Source: Polytrichum commune (Eukaryota; Streptophyta; Polytrichopsida; Polytrichales; Polytrichaceae). From it: a stretch of DNA of 64,000 nucleotides. The stretch's first letter is position 1. Each line of letters opens with the position of its first letter. Positions 24,901-36,510 of this stretch are shown here, piece by piece. The position numbers and the translations under genes are program-made. The notes under the pieces were generated by a model. The model was given only the letters and a program-made list of their open reading frames with translations, did not search any database and was not told the DNA's origin. Location of the stretch: assembly GCA_950295325.1 (NCBI GenBank), contig OX485809.1:31262144-31326143 (forward strand), read 5' to 3'.

Positions 24901-25974
24901 TGGGCTCCCTTGAGTTATGGTCTCTGGATTGTGGTGTTACGGTAGTGTTCATGAAAAACAACATTATTCCCAAGACTTTAGTGTAGTTGTTGTAGGGGAG
25001 GAGGGGATGAACTTAGTGAACCTTACCATGCCACATGTTATTTGTAGCACATGTACTTTTGACTAACATGACTTTTGCTAACCATAATCAAATCAGAGAG
25101 GTCCGATTGTGATGATGCTTCATCGTAGCTTTGCTAATTGCAAAACAAGTTTCATTTTGTATATTATTTTTAGAAGTTGGAGATCATAGAAATAAACTAA
25201 ATAACACCCACATACCTTAGTAAGCTTTTGCAAGTTAAAGTCATGTTAGACTAGTCTACACTAATAATCTACTATCATGGCAATTTAGTAGTGTACTCCT
25301 GTATTTTTTTTGGAAGTGGGAGACTTACATGCCACATTAAGGTGGGCAAGACTGTGCTACAGGACAAGTCACAAAGACCACTCTAATTAACATTGCACAC
25401 CAATTTTGACCCTTAATATCCCTAAGGTTTTGTATATTTTCAAGATCAATTGTAAAGTGAGATTTGCAAGCTTGCTTTATGAAACATTCATGAAGCAAAT
25501 ATATTGAAACAAAGTCAAAGATCATTTCCATACAGTTGGGCCTTTTAAATAAGGTCATGAGCTTTGTATAAGCATATTCAAAGCAAAGACTTAAGAAAAA
25601 AACTTCATAAAACGGGAGATGACATTAGTTTGCATAGACTTTTTGTAGATATATTCATCTTATAGAAACTTATAATTTATATTAAAATCAAAATGAATAA
25701 TTATAATTGTATGTATAACATGTGATCAACATGTTAATGAAATCAAAAACTTGTCATTCAATGCATCATGTTTCAATTTTCTTTTGTCTTGCATGCATAA
25801 TCACTTTGGTGATACACATACCAAAATTGAAACAAGAATGTTTGACATGAACAGAGAAATATATCACCAACAATTCTTCTTTGGAAATAAACACCATTCC
25901 AGGATTGAAAGTCAATGTGACTTTGAGACCATAATGTGGTCTCAAAAAAACCTTAAGGGTCAATGTCATAATAA
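24901..25974. other. Repeat-derived intergenic DNA
   Basis: No gene. About 25030-25225 is a reverse-oriented relative of the repeat at 58405-58613 and 62918-63310; it shares the word AATAACACCCACATACCTTA, the reverse complement of the start of those copies. Confidence 0.5.
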
Positions 25975-26369
25975 AGGTTGGTTCACACTAGGTCCTGAGT
26001 CCCAAGTCACTTAAGGTAAATCCATGCAATCTTTGCCGTTGAGAGCATGGAAGTTGGGACTTACCACTTCACACAGGGTCCCAAGTCCAAGTCCAAGGTC
26101 CCAAGTCCCAAGTATGACATGGATGTCTACATGGCAACACTTTTCGAAGGTGAGGCTTGGGACTGGTGTTGAGAGTTGGCTTGAACAAAAAGCTAGGCCC
26201 AACTCTTGACACAAGTCCTGCGAACAGTTATGCTTAAAATAATTGAGATCCGACTTTAACAACAATTAACCATTTTTAATGATTTCTTGAAGCTCAAAAG
26301 TTGGGACTTTGCCTCCATGTCAAGACTTGCTAACATGAATGGGACTTGGGACCCCATGTGAACCAGCCC
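25975..26369. mobile_element. MITE family B, complete copy (Tourist-like)
   Basis: The left end AGGTTGGTTCACAC and right end GTGAACCAGCCC are inverted repeats. Both flanks are TAA (25972-25974, 26370-26372), the 3-bp target duplication typical of PIF/Harbinger elements. The inner words 'tcccaagtccc', 'gttgggact' and 'caacacttttcg' recur in the copies at 31200 and 31506. It is non-coding. Confidence 0.8.
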
Positions 26370-26372
26370 TAA

Positions 26373-28369
26373 ATCAGATTTGTAGTGTAGCCATGCATAA
26401 CAATGGGCCGGACGCATCCATCACCTATCGCTCTCACTGAAGAAAAGCATAAACAACCAAGATATTCAAGTTCTAATATATACATATACAGATAGCTTCA
26501 AGAATCTGAGTTATTCTCTATTCTCTTTCTTGGCATGTCATTTTGATTCATGATCTGAAAAAATGAAAGAAGAAAGAAATAATAATCGAATGAAAGCTGC
26601 AGTGCACTTCGTGTATGTCACCTTTTACAAGAAGTTTTAATCTGGAGCAATGTGATCTTCCTCCTCAGACCATTCCACTTTCATGTTTACTTGGTTTGCT
26701 TCCAACCAATGGAGGGGCAAGCATGTATATCTTCTAGGTAAAGGACAGTGCAAATGCACTAGGACATACACAAATCTCGCTTCAATTGTGAGTCATCTTG
26801 TAATGGAGTTATTTGTCACGTGTTTTTTCATGCCATGTCAACTACCGGGGCACAAACAAGCACTTTCTAGTCCAGAGTCGACAAATGTTGTATTTTCAAG
26901 TATAACAGAAAATTTAGATGCATGTAGCAGTTGTTTCCATTTAACACAAAATTAAAAGCATTCAATTTCCATCGCATGTCTTCAAAGAAATAGCTCAAGC
27001 TCTCATTACGCTAGGCTTGCTGTGGTGACTACATCTCTAAGCACATACCCCTGCGCTGAAGTGACCTAAAACACCCAGAAATGTAAGTCCCATCTTCTCC
27101 CGAGAGTTTCGCTGATATTGAAGGATACTCTTTTCAATCACATGGAGGACTAAAAGTTCTCTATTAATCAATAAGCTGACATTAGGCCAGGCCTCATTAA
27201 ATTAGGCGTTCTATAAATAGACACATAAATTGCATAAAAAATTTAGAGCAGCGCGCATAAATTAAGAAGAAAAAAAATCGAAAATGCGACGGTCGTCCAC
27301 GCTGATTAGAGCTTTCTCACTGTCAACACAATAAAACACACCACACACAACGCCATCCGAAACACGCTCCAGTTGTCCAATTCCAAGCACTTTCCAGACA
27401 TTTCTTGAAAAACGCCTGTTTTAGGTACCCTGGGGGCAAGGCGCACATAAATTAAGCTAAAATATTGAATTTATGCGATCGACTAATTTTATGAGGCCTG
27501 CATTAGGCTCTAGTTCTCACAGTCATAATTGCCAGACAACAAGGCGTTATTTCACAAATCAAGCACTTCCAAATACGTGTGTGTGGGCCAAATTAGGCAT
27601 TACTTCATCGATTGTCATAAAAAACGCCAAAGATATCATGTGCCTTGTTGGAATCTCTTAGAAGATACTATGGAAAATATGATTGGGCAGGAACGTGATC
27701 AATATGACCTGAACATGCAATAATACTCCCATGTGATATTACTCAAAGTGAAAAGGGGCAGCTGCTCAACATTGGTGGTGATGACTTACAAAGTTAGCCG
27801 AAGCTGAGTCAAAGGGACAAAAGAGATCCTCAGTTAATCAGGAATAAATCCCTCCACAGGAAAACCCCAGCTTTGCACCATTACCCAAGCACTAAATTAA
27901 TGAACTCAGTCAGTCTGAGATGCAGATGAAGGCAAAATTTGATCCAATAAAGTGTAAATTCTTACATGCTTTACTCCACTACTAACTTTAGTCTCTTTTT
28001 CCGCGCTGGTTAATCAAAGCTGTTCGCACTACCTTGCTGAGAAGACATACAAAATGTGAGCAAAAACCTCCTCACTTGCTGCAAGTAGGACCCAGATGTC
28101 TGGGAAGTGCCAAACTAACTACAACCCTAAGGAATGGAATATAACTGTCCCCTCCCCAGTGGAACAATGATGTTGTCACCAAATTACTCACACTTTTACG
28201 TATGTGTGTGATGAGCGTATTCTACATGGAGGAATGGTCCTCTGAATGCATCATCATCGATGCATCAATTCGTGCAATCTACAAGTACACACTCCAGAGA
28301 GGAAAACTCTGGGCTATCCAAATAGCTTGGGTGCCAAATTGGAGGTAAGGGTAGGATATCCCAACAAAT
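26373..28369. other. Intergenic DNA 3' of MPH1
   Basis: No supportable gene. A strong TATA-like word, CTATAAATAG, sits at 27211-27220. The block GC(G/A)CATAAATTAAG occurs twice (about 27258 and 27445), hinting at a decayed element. The part nearest 28370 should contain the MPH1 3' untranslated region. Confidence 0.45.
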
Positions 28370-30277
28370 CTACTCAGGCTTGGCAACAACTTCCTGAACA
28401 GCTTCTTCAACAGCATCAGACGCATCAGACACCGCAGCCTGCACAGACTGGATGGCGACTTCGGGCTTGGCAAGCGACAAGTCATCTGCAAGGGGTGGGG
28501 ATTCAGGAATGGGTGGCACAGGGGCAGAGGACGTACTACTGAACTTGGCAACATAGAAGCTCAGAGGAGGCCCAGAATATGTGGTTCTGTCTGCAGGTAC
28601 GGGTGCATTCTTTGACAAATACAACAGGATGGAGGCAGCACTTGCCACTACAATCAAGGCAAGTCCACCTGCAACGGCCAAAGATTCGTCACTTCCTGAC
28701 TGCGAGCCGTCCCTCTTTCCAGTGCTGATAGCATTCTCCGCCACATAAATTGTTGGCTGTTAATACAAAATGCCCAATTACACATGATGTAAGTAAATTG
28801 CCTTAATGCAAGTGATGACGTACAAACACATCCAAATGCACCCCGACCCAAGAACAAGAAAGCAATCGCGGACTAACACATCCAGGTGCCAGAATGTGAC
28901 ACTCATTCATGCAGAACTCACGCAGGAAAGGTGGCCAGCTCATAACGGTGACCAACAGGTAATTGATATTTGTTTTCTCTTATTTTTGGCCGTCGGTGAC
29001 CATTTCACAACCAGATGGGCTTCTTCACATTTTGGGATAATTAACATGAGATGAGATGATCGCCCCAACCAAAATAAAGAACGTGACTATGGACACACAC
29101 ATCCAGATTCTAAAATGTGACACATATACAGGACTCCCGCAGGAAAAGTGGCCTGCTCGACATGGTTATGACCAACAGGTAATTGATGTCTGGTTTTTCT
29201 TAGTTTTTGGCCAACAGTGACCAATTCATCACCATTAAATGAGGCTCTTCAAATTTTGGGATGACAAACTTCAGATGAGAAGGTCAACCCTGCCAAGAAC
29301 AAGAAGGTGATTCCGGACAAACACATCCAGATTCTAAAATGTGACACGCATACAAGCCTCCCACATGAAAGGTGGCCAGCTCGAAATGGTGACCCACAGG
29401 TAATTGATGCTTATAAAAAAAAATAAAAAATAAAATCGTTTTTGGCTGACGGTGATCATGTCACCACCATCAAATGAGCTTCTTCAAATTTTTGAGGTCA
29501 CCAACTTGAGATAAGGTGAGATGGTCGCCCTGACCAAGAAAAAGAAGAAGCGACAATTTCATTGTTTATCCATTCGTGACCATTTCGAATTCCACATGCC
29601 ATAATGAAAAGATGTAACTGACCTCAACAGCATAAATGTTGGTCTGTCCTGCTGTGTCCTTCTCCACATATCCAGTCCACTTTCGCTCCGTTCGAGCCAT
29701 GGGAGGGAACGTTCCGGCCACCTTGGTATTCTCTTCCACCTTCCACTCCATACTTAGCTTCCCCACCTACATACACCACCATACATTCGAACCATGACAA
29801 CACCATCATCATCCCCATGGGATGGATGACCTAACAAACACCATCTAAAACCCTCAATCCCACGACTCTCGACACCCCAGCAACTCTTAGTTGGTCTTCC
29901 ACACCAACAATTCTCCACCCATTCTCACAATCCAGATCCCCCGACCAGGTCATCATAACCCCAACCCCCCTAATTCAAATCCCAAAAAACAAAATCCACC
30001 AAACCCCTCTCACTTGCTTCCCGAAGTGCACATTTTACAAGCACAATTCCTCCCACAACTCCTGCTCCACTCCAAATGTACAACGAGGCGTTCCACTTAC
30101 CTCCTTGACGGGTGCACATTCCTCATCGTTGCAGTCTTCAGGAGCTTTGACTGCACAGATCCTCAGCGGGGCTCTAGTCTGTGCCGACTTCCCAGCGGGC
30201 TTGGTGAACAATGCCCGGGTTCTCCAAGACCCGGTGCTGGGGCTGCAGGCAATCATGGACTGGGCCACTCCTGCCAT
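28370..30277 (-). CDS. MPH1: MPH1, thylakoid protein for PSII maintenance in high light
   Basis: Three exons, minus strand: 30277-30101, 29766-29623, 28756-28370. Introns are GT-AG in phase 0 and the product is 235 residues. The family (Arabidopsis At5g07020, from memory) is a thylakoid membrane protein that helps protect and repair photosystem II under strong light. The sequence shows a Ser/Thr/Arg-rich, acid-poor start (residues 1-42) typical of a chloroplast transit peptide. A conserved stromal or lumenal block follows (CNDEECAPVKEVGKLSMEW, then KWTGYVEKDTAGQTNIYAVE and PTIYVAENAIS). One membrane span lies at about 132-155 (LAVAGGLALIVVASAASILL). The tail is Pro/Ala-rich and acidic, and length matches the Arabidopsis protein as I recall it. 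Start is the first ATG in frame. Intron 2 holds a three-copy 222-bp tandem array. The poorly conserved C-terminal tail is usual for the family. Confidence 0.92.
28848..29552. repeat. Three-copy ~222-bp tandem array in MPH1 intron 2
   Basis: The word ACACATCCAG recurs at 28876, 29097 and 29321 (periods 221 and 224). Each unit also carries 'aatgtgacac', 'ggtggccagctc', 'acaggtaattgat' and 'tttttggc'. Copies are visibly diverged. The array lies wholly inside the intron between MPH1 exons 2 and 3. Confidence 0.9.
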
Positions 30278-30639
30278 GGCCAACAACTGGGTAATCTAGC
30301 AAACCAAGGTGTGCTACAGCTGAAAAAACAACGCAAGAAGGCAAGGCAAGGTGAGCTACAATGACGCAATCGAAGTGGAAGAGGTTGTGGGTTGGTGATG
30401 GGGATTGAAAGAGGAAGGAAACAGCGATTGGTGGTGGTGGTGGTGATGGTGTGTGAGAGAGGAAAAGGTTTTGGGTTCGGAAAAGGTTTTTGGGTTTTGG
30501 GGCGAGTAGGGAGCTGGTGTGATGTGGAGGCGTGGCAGCCACCCACATCCCATCCCACCCCATTCCACTTGTTAGATTTTCCATCTCCCTACTTGGGACC
30601 ATATATTTTGATGGGCCTACCACAAGGGTAAGTTACTTT

Positions 30640-30670
<31 letters not shown>

Positions 30671-30708
30671 AAGGATGGGTCTCCCACTGCCTTATGGAAA
30701 CTTAATTA
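30278..30708 (-). promoter_or_regulatory. 5' leader and promoter region of MPH1
   Basis: This lies upstream of the MPH1 ATG on the minus strand, up to the nearest MITE. It contains a GGT microsatellite near 30431-30449 and an AAGA/GA tract near 30642-30673. I cannot point to a confident TATA box. Open frames on both strands through here are simple-sequence artefacts. Confidence 0.4.
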
Positions 30709-31196
30709 GGGCCACTTCACACACGAGCCAAAGAGCCGTGACCATGAGATTGTGAGAGCCCAAAAGAAAGTGTCCAAAGGCCATCCCAACACACCTCCAA
30801 CATCATGTAGTGTGGTCACGGACCCTCAAGTGTAGTGTGATGTCATATGTGACCAGGCCCTCAACCAAATGCTATTTCGATGAATTTCTATTCATGCGGG
30901 TCCTCACACATGATAAAATAGAATAAATCAATGGTTGTGAGCGTTTGGAGTGCCATGGTCTCTTAGCTTTGTGTTAGGCATGTCTCTAAGAGGTGGTTTT
31001 TGAAAATAATCCAAGTGACCATGAAACATGATCCATTCGATGCCATGTAGACTTTACATCCATCTTGCATTCACATACTCCGTCGGTCCCTCAAGCGTAG
31101 TGTGAAGCGAACTTGGACCGGCTCTGCCTTTTCCACCAATGAGAGTGCTTGAAGTGTAATGGGGACGGGCTCTCGGTCTTGTGTGTGAAGTGACCC
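30709..31196 (+). mobile_element. MITE family A, copy 1 (Tourist/PIF-Harbinger-like)
   Basis: The ends are inverted repeats GGGCCACTTCACACAC and GTGTGTGAAGTGACCC. Both flanks are TTA (30706-30708, 31197-31199), the PIF/Harbinger target duplication. It is 488 bp and non-coding. It matches the copy at 36005-36507 in the same orientation and the copy at 51570-52153 in reverse. The right-hand TTA is shared with the left end of a family B element. Confidence 0.92.
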
Positions 31197-31199
31197 TTA

Positions 31200-31498
31200 G
31201 GGCCGGTTCGCATGGGTCTTGATTCTAAGTCCCAAGGTCTATGCACATGATTTTAGCCTCGTGGAAGTTGGGACTCACCACTTCACACGGGTCCCAAGTA
31301 TGACATAAATGCCTACATGGCAACACTTTTTGGAGGTGAGGTGAGGTGAGCTCGGGACTTGTGTTGATAGTTGGGTCGAGCAAAAAGCTAGATCCCACTC
31401 TCAACAAAAGTCCCACGAATTGCTTTTGCATAAATTGATGAAGATTCAAATTCAATGATGATTAATCATGTTTTAATGATGTCTTGAGGCTCAAGTTA
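31200..31498 (+). mobile_element. MITE family B, 3'-truncated copy
   Basis: It begins GGGCCGGTTCGCATGGG directly after TTA and follows the complete copy at 25975-26369 as far as its 'gctcaa(aa)gtt' block, then breaks off. The right inverted repeat is missing. A second family B copy in opposite orientation begins 8 bp later. Confidence 0.8.
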
Positions 31499-31505
31499 AT
31501 ACTAA

Positions 31506-31876
31506 GGGAAGGTTCACATGGGGTCTCAAGCCCCAACATGGAGGCAAAGTCCCAACTTTTGAGCTTCAAGATGTCATTCAAATATGGTTAATTATCATTA
31601 AAGTCGAATATTCATTATTTAATGTAAAAATATTCTTGGGACATGTGTTGAGAGTTGGGTCTAGCTTTTTGCTCGACCCAATTCTCAACACAAATCCCAA
31701 GCCTCGCCACCAAAAAGTTTTGCCATGTAGGCATCCATGCCATAGTTGGGACTCAGGACTTGGGACCCCATGTGAAGTGGTAAGTCCCAACTTCCATGCT
31801 CTCAACGGCTGAGATTGCACGGACTGACCTCAAGTGACTTCGGACTTAGGAGTTGGGATTTTGTGTGAATTGGCCC
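31506..31876 (-). mobile_element. MITE family B, inverted copy
   Basis: The ends GGGAAGGTTCACATGGGG and GTGTGAATTGGCCC are inverted repeats of family B type. The body is the reverse complement of 25975-26369. The left flank is TAA; the right flank is TTG, so the duplication is imperfect. Together with 31200-31498 it forms an inverted pair that could fold back. Confidence 0.8.
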
Positions 31877-31883
31877 TTGAGGT

Positions 31884-32540
31884 AGATGGCCCCTAAAATG
31901 GTTATTGCTTCCAACTCGCTCACTTCTCCTAATATACGAAACATGTGGATAGCAAATCCAAATCAAGGCCATAGCCACTTACCTCGTGATTTTTTACCTT
32001 GTATGAATATCTTGTTCATTATCAAAATGAAGATTTTCATGCTCATTCAATGGTCATACATGTCCTCCCCTCCCCCAAAATAAAATAAAATAAAATAAAA
32101 ATCATGCTGACTATTGAGTTAGGAATGATTATCATAATAGTTTAACCTCTTGTAAACACATGTCTTTTGGTGTTTGTTCTTGGAGACATGACTAACCACA
32201 TACCACTCAAATTTAGGTTGTCTAATCGAGATAAGGACCTAATTAGGTATGTCTACCTTAAAGCATACTTCGAAGTATGTGATGACCATTCTAGTAGACG
32301 AAACTTTTTACAAAAAGTAGATAGATAGGCCTACTTTGGTTACTGCAATTCATTGGACACCTATTTACCAGTCTAATCTAGTCAATTTATGTCATTAAAA
32401 GGTCAACGTGCTATTTTGATATGACATGAAAAAGACATGTGTTTAAAAGAGATTGGACTACGTGTTTGAAGTTTGTTAATCATTCTAGGCTAAACAATCA
32501 ATATAATTGGGTGGACCTATGCGACCTTCTTATGGTTCAT
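31884..32540. repeat. Copy of a degenerate multi-copy repeat
   Basis: 31884-32290 matches 23205-23600. The continuation to 32540 joins the 'gattggact...aatcattctaggct' block found alone at 21225-21520 and 63790-64000, so this is the longest copy in the window. It contains an AAAAT pentanucleotide tract at about 32077-32099. Confidence 0.6.
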
Positions 32541-33899
32541 TGCCGGTGGATTTTGTTGATTCGTAACAAATCGAGAGTAGCTCCAAACTTTGTTGGAATT
32601 TAATTGGGCTTCTTCGTATACATTTACGAACACATAAAAGACTAAACCTCATGAATCCAAGTAGTTTAAGGTAGCAAACAACAACAAAATAACCAATTAA
32701 GGCCCATCGACCTTAGGTCCCATTGGGGCCCTCATAATCCCCGAAAAGATTCTCAAAGATGAATTTACAGCTTTGATCAAGGATGAAGCGTCATTCATTC
32801 ACGTGAACCTAAATAATAAGTAGTTTGTGTTTTCACTTAATTTGTTGTGTATGTCCAAACAACATATGCCCAAACAATAATAAGAATAAGAATAAGAATA
32901 AGAATAATATTGACAACTTAAAGTCAGAGATGGTTTATGGCCTTTATGACGAACTCCGAAGTGCTCAATCATGAAAGTTTCAACTACCGTTTTTGGGCAT
33001 ATTCTAAATACATATTCAATTTTTAGATGTTCTATAGACATACATTTCAAATATCACATGTTCTATGCACGTATATTTCTATGCACAATATTGAACTAAA
33101 GAGGAGGATGGGTAGATTATGGGTTGGGTTGGCTTCAAATTCGGTGTGTATGCAAGAAAGAGAAGAAAAAAATGCAACTTTTGTTTAGTTGCCCATGATG
33201 ACCCCCAAGTAGGCTAGTGATTGCAACACTTGGATGCTTGGGAATGGAAGGTGGTTGTGTGCACACATATAAAAGAGCAATCTTCTTCAAGAGGACTTCT
33301 CCTTTGCACTAGTGCAATCACAAATTTGTACTTGAGCCATGTGGCTGGAGAATACTTCACTTTCATCATGACATAGGACCTTTTTGTTTTTACTTCCTTA
33401 TGTTGAATATCTTTGTCATGGGAGAGTGGTATTACTGCTAACAATTAGGGGACCCAATAAACTACAACCTTGTCCTGCTGGCAACAACCACAAAAGACTA
33501 CATAAACCATGTAAAGTATATCTTAATACAAGACTTGCATGTTTCTCCCACTGCTTCTGAGTTGCACACATTGCTTTCATTCGATTTGCCAAGTCTTGGG
33601 CAATGAGTGTCAATGAGTCAAGAAACTAGCACCATGCTTGTGGGATGTTTGTATCTCCTCACAGTTGTTGAGTTGAACATATTGATAAGTTTAGAGTTTG
33701 GTGTCATCAAAGTGAGGGTTAAGCATTAATTTCAACATCAAGCTACGAAAATTGACAATTTTGTGCAATCTCAAATTTTTCATGTGGTAACTTAGCCTAT
33801 CTTTTGTGTGTCTAGGAGAATTCCCTTTGCAAATTGCGATACAACTTTCAAATCTCCCTCTATATCATCAGTTTGTGAATATGTATGTCTATATTTTGT
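32541..33899. other. Gene-free stretch
   Basis: No gene recognised. An AATAAG hexanucleotide tract lies at about 32879-32907. The open frames are short and lack domains. Confidence 0.45.
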
Positions 33900-34540
33900 G
33901 CAACCACACGAAAGTAAATGGATGGATGTTATGATGTTTTGTTAGTGAACAAAATTGGAGACACTCATTTGCTTGAGCTAAAGAAGGAGGCCCTTGATCT
34001 TACATATTATAATATACATCTTTGACCGTGATATTGCAACAGGTATTGGCCTATGGGCCTAGCTCAAAATGGAAACTTGTTGACGTTGGCTTGCAATTGG
34101 GGTTAAGAGGTGTTATGTTATGAAGTGAAAATGATCTTAGAGTCCATGAATCCAAAAGGCTAATGGAACTAGAAATACCTCATGATGATTTCAATTGGGC
34201 TAATTCCCTAGAGTGTTGGAGTTGCAGCAACTTATGTGAGATAGAGACTATTGTCAACTTGAAAATCCAATTTAAAAAAAGACACGAGGCTTCAAAATAC
34301 TACATTCTCGAATAGTGGTGGAAACTCAACTCTAATGTGGTTATACAGGGGACACTCAACATAAAGTGTGCCTCGTTCTCAACTATATTATGAGAACAAA
34401 ATTGAGATACTCTATCAACTCTAGAGATAGAGATAGTTGACCACCATCCAATTTCTATTGGAAGTCTAAGTTCAAGGCACAATAAGCAACAACAATCTTA
34501 CATTGTGGTCTCATTATGGTGGTGTCAACATCTTATTAAT
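33900..34540 (-). pseudogene. Decayed LINE-type reverse transcriptase C-terminus
   Basis: Minus-strand translation gives VSQFCSHNIVENEAHFML followed, after a frameshift, by a Pro-rich 'CP' block and 'FPPLFENVV'-like residues. The layout (Cys..Cys, then His-x4-Cys followed by Pro-Leu-Tyr) is the zinc-binding C-terminal region common in plant non-LTR retrotransposons; the first Cys appears lost. The segment aligns along its length with 50700-51260. Stops and frameshifts make it a dead fragment. Confidence 0.6.
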
Positions 34541-35079
34541 TAGCCTAATATATCTTTGAATGGTGTGACTGGTCTAAAATAAACCTCTCATTTTCAAAAT
34601 GATCAGATCTTCCTTTTTTTATTTAAAAAAAATCACTACTACTACTGTTACTACTACTTAGTATTCTTACATAGTGTAATTAACAATACTCATTGGTTAG
34701 TGTTATCAAAAGATGTTTATTGAATATTCGAATAATTCTGAAATTAGAAATTAAAAATATTCCATCTTCATATTTGCTCGGTGCAAGGATAATAACATAA
34801 CTTATTACAATCATATCAAAGTATCATCTTATGTTTTGGGAGGATTTTTCCAACTTGTGATTTGAAATATGGAATCAAAACATTCCACAACTTTTTATGA
34901 ATGAAATTGTCAAAAATTGCATGAATATGCTCCTATTTGGATGAAAAAAAGATGACATTACCATTCACATTTGGCTTTATCGCTCCAACAATTCTTGCCA
35001 ATGTGGCCATCTAGTTTTTTTTCTTCTTAAAGTCATCAGTCAACACTAGTATTGGATGACAAAGTTATGTTGAATATTG
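34541..35079. other. Gene-free AT-rich stretch
   Basis: Nothing recognisable apart from AT-rich sequence and a short ACT trinucleotide tract near 34635-34659. Confidence 0.45.
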
Positions 35080-35203
35080 TGATGTCGGCATACCAAGGCT
35101 ACTACATGTAGGTCTGATCCCCATTGGAACTCTACAGTTAAACGCCTTTGGGCCCATATAATATTGGGACGGGTGGCCTCCTGTGAAGTCAATCAAGACA
35201 CAA
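35080..35203 (+). pseudogene. 5S rRNA-derived sequence, near full length
   Basis: The segment follows plant 5S rRNA across most of its ~120 nt. It has CATACCA near the start, then TGATCCCCATTGGAACTC, CAGTTAAACG, TTTGGGCCCATATAATATTG, GACGGGTGGCCTCCTG and GAAGTC. These match GATCCCATCAGAACTCC, CAGTTAAGCG, CTTGGGCGAGAGTAGTAC and GATGGGTGACCTCCTGGGAAGTCC in the functional gene. Internal promoter regions are altered and no T-rich terminator follows directly, so it is unlikely to make functional 5S rRNA. It may be a retropseudogene or part of a Cassandra-type TRIM. Confidence 0.8.
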
Positions 35204-36001
35204 TGGTACAAGAACACTAGTGCTTTATTCCCCCCCCCCCCAACTCTTTTCTTGAACAACTTTATACCTATGTAAATGAGGTTCTCTACACCTAAAAAAT
35301 GCATGTGGAGTAATACCAATATTTTATGGGTGATACCACTATAATTGTTATACATTTGTTCTATTTCATACTATACTATACTATTTTATATATATATATA
35401 TATACATACTCACAAATACACAAAAGTAACATTTTAATGTTATTGTCATCACAATGGCTAAAATGTTTACTTATGAAATCTTATTAATTAAAATTAAAAA
35501 TCCACATTATAATTGGCAAATACACCATTAAGGCCCTAACCTACTATCAAAGCATGACTAACTAGTGCATTATGAAGACAACACTCACTTGCGCAGCTTG
35601 TGAATTGCTTGTTGAAATTGTTATGGAGATGTGTTTGAAAGCAAATTCCAAGATGGTTGACTATAGTTTGGTGTTATCAAGGCTTGCATCTTAGACCGTG
35701 GGATTGTATTGTAATCCTCTTGGACCCACTCGAGGTTTTAAAACTTATAAAAATGAACCACAAGATTGATGATTTTTTGTTGGTTGTATAACCCAATTTT
35801 CAGCACCTCTAATAATTCATACATCATAAATTGTTAGGTCCTAGTATATACTAATATAATGTTAATATGATAATCTACAAATCACAAAATGTAGCATTAT
35901 TCCTAGATGCATGATAGAGTATAAAATTCTACAAATTTGAGTCTCGGCACACTACGATATACTAAAATTAAGGAGAGTGAGCAACATGCCGGAGGTAAGT
36001 C
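35204..36001. other. Gene-free AT-rich stretch
   Basis: A run of C lies near 35229-35240 and a TA tract at about 35389-35405. I see no gene. Confidence 0.45.
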
Positions 36002-36004
36002 TTA

Positions 36005-36507
36005 GGGCCACTTCACACACGAGCCAAGAGCTGTGACTATGAAACTATGAGAGCCCAAACGAAAATGTCCAAAGTCCATCCCAAGACACCTCCAAAATCA
36101 TGTACTATGGTCACGGACTTTCAAGTGTAGTGTTAAGTCCTATGTGACCGGGCCCTTAACCAAATGCTATTTCAATGAATATCTATTCATGCGGGTCCTC
36201 ACACATGATAAGAATGAATAAATCAACGGTTATGAGCGTTCGGAGTGCCATGGTCTCCCAATGGTTTTGTGTTAGGCCTACCCTCCAAGAGGTGATTTTT
36301 GAAAATAATCCAAGTGACCATGAAATGCGATCCGTTCGATGCCACGTAGGAATCCATGTAGACTTTACAACCATCTTGCATTCACATACTCCGTTGGTCC
36401 CTCAAGCATAATGTGAAGCGAACTCAGACCGGCTCCGCCTTTATCACCAATGAGAGTGCTTGAAGTGCAATGGTCACGGGCTCTCAATCTAGTGAGTGAA
36501 GTGGCCC
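36005..36507 (+). mobile_element. MITE family A, copy 2
   Basis: The ends are GGGCCACTTCACACAC and GTGAGTGAAGTGGCCC, with TTA on both flanks (36002-36004, 36508-36510). The body aligns with 30709-31196 over nearly its whole length, with an extra 'ggaatccatgtag' segment. Non-coding. Confidence 0.92.
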
Positions 36508-36510
36508 TTA

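Noticed and set aside
27211-27220. CTATAAATAG as a promoter
   Set aside because: A good TATA-like word, but no coding exon, RNA gene or element start follows it.
28246-28542. Plus-strand 98-codon Gln-rich frame over MPH1 exon 3
   Set aside because: It is the antisense shadow of the Ala/Pro/Ser-rich MPH1 tail.
29891-30623. Open frames on both strands at the MPH1 5' end (up to 157 codons)
   Set aside because: Shadows of MPH1 exon 1 plus GGT-repeat leader; they contain no independent domain.
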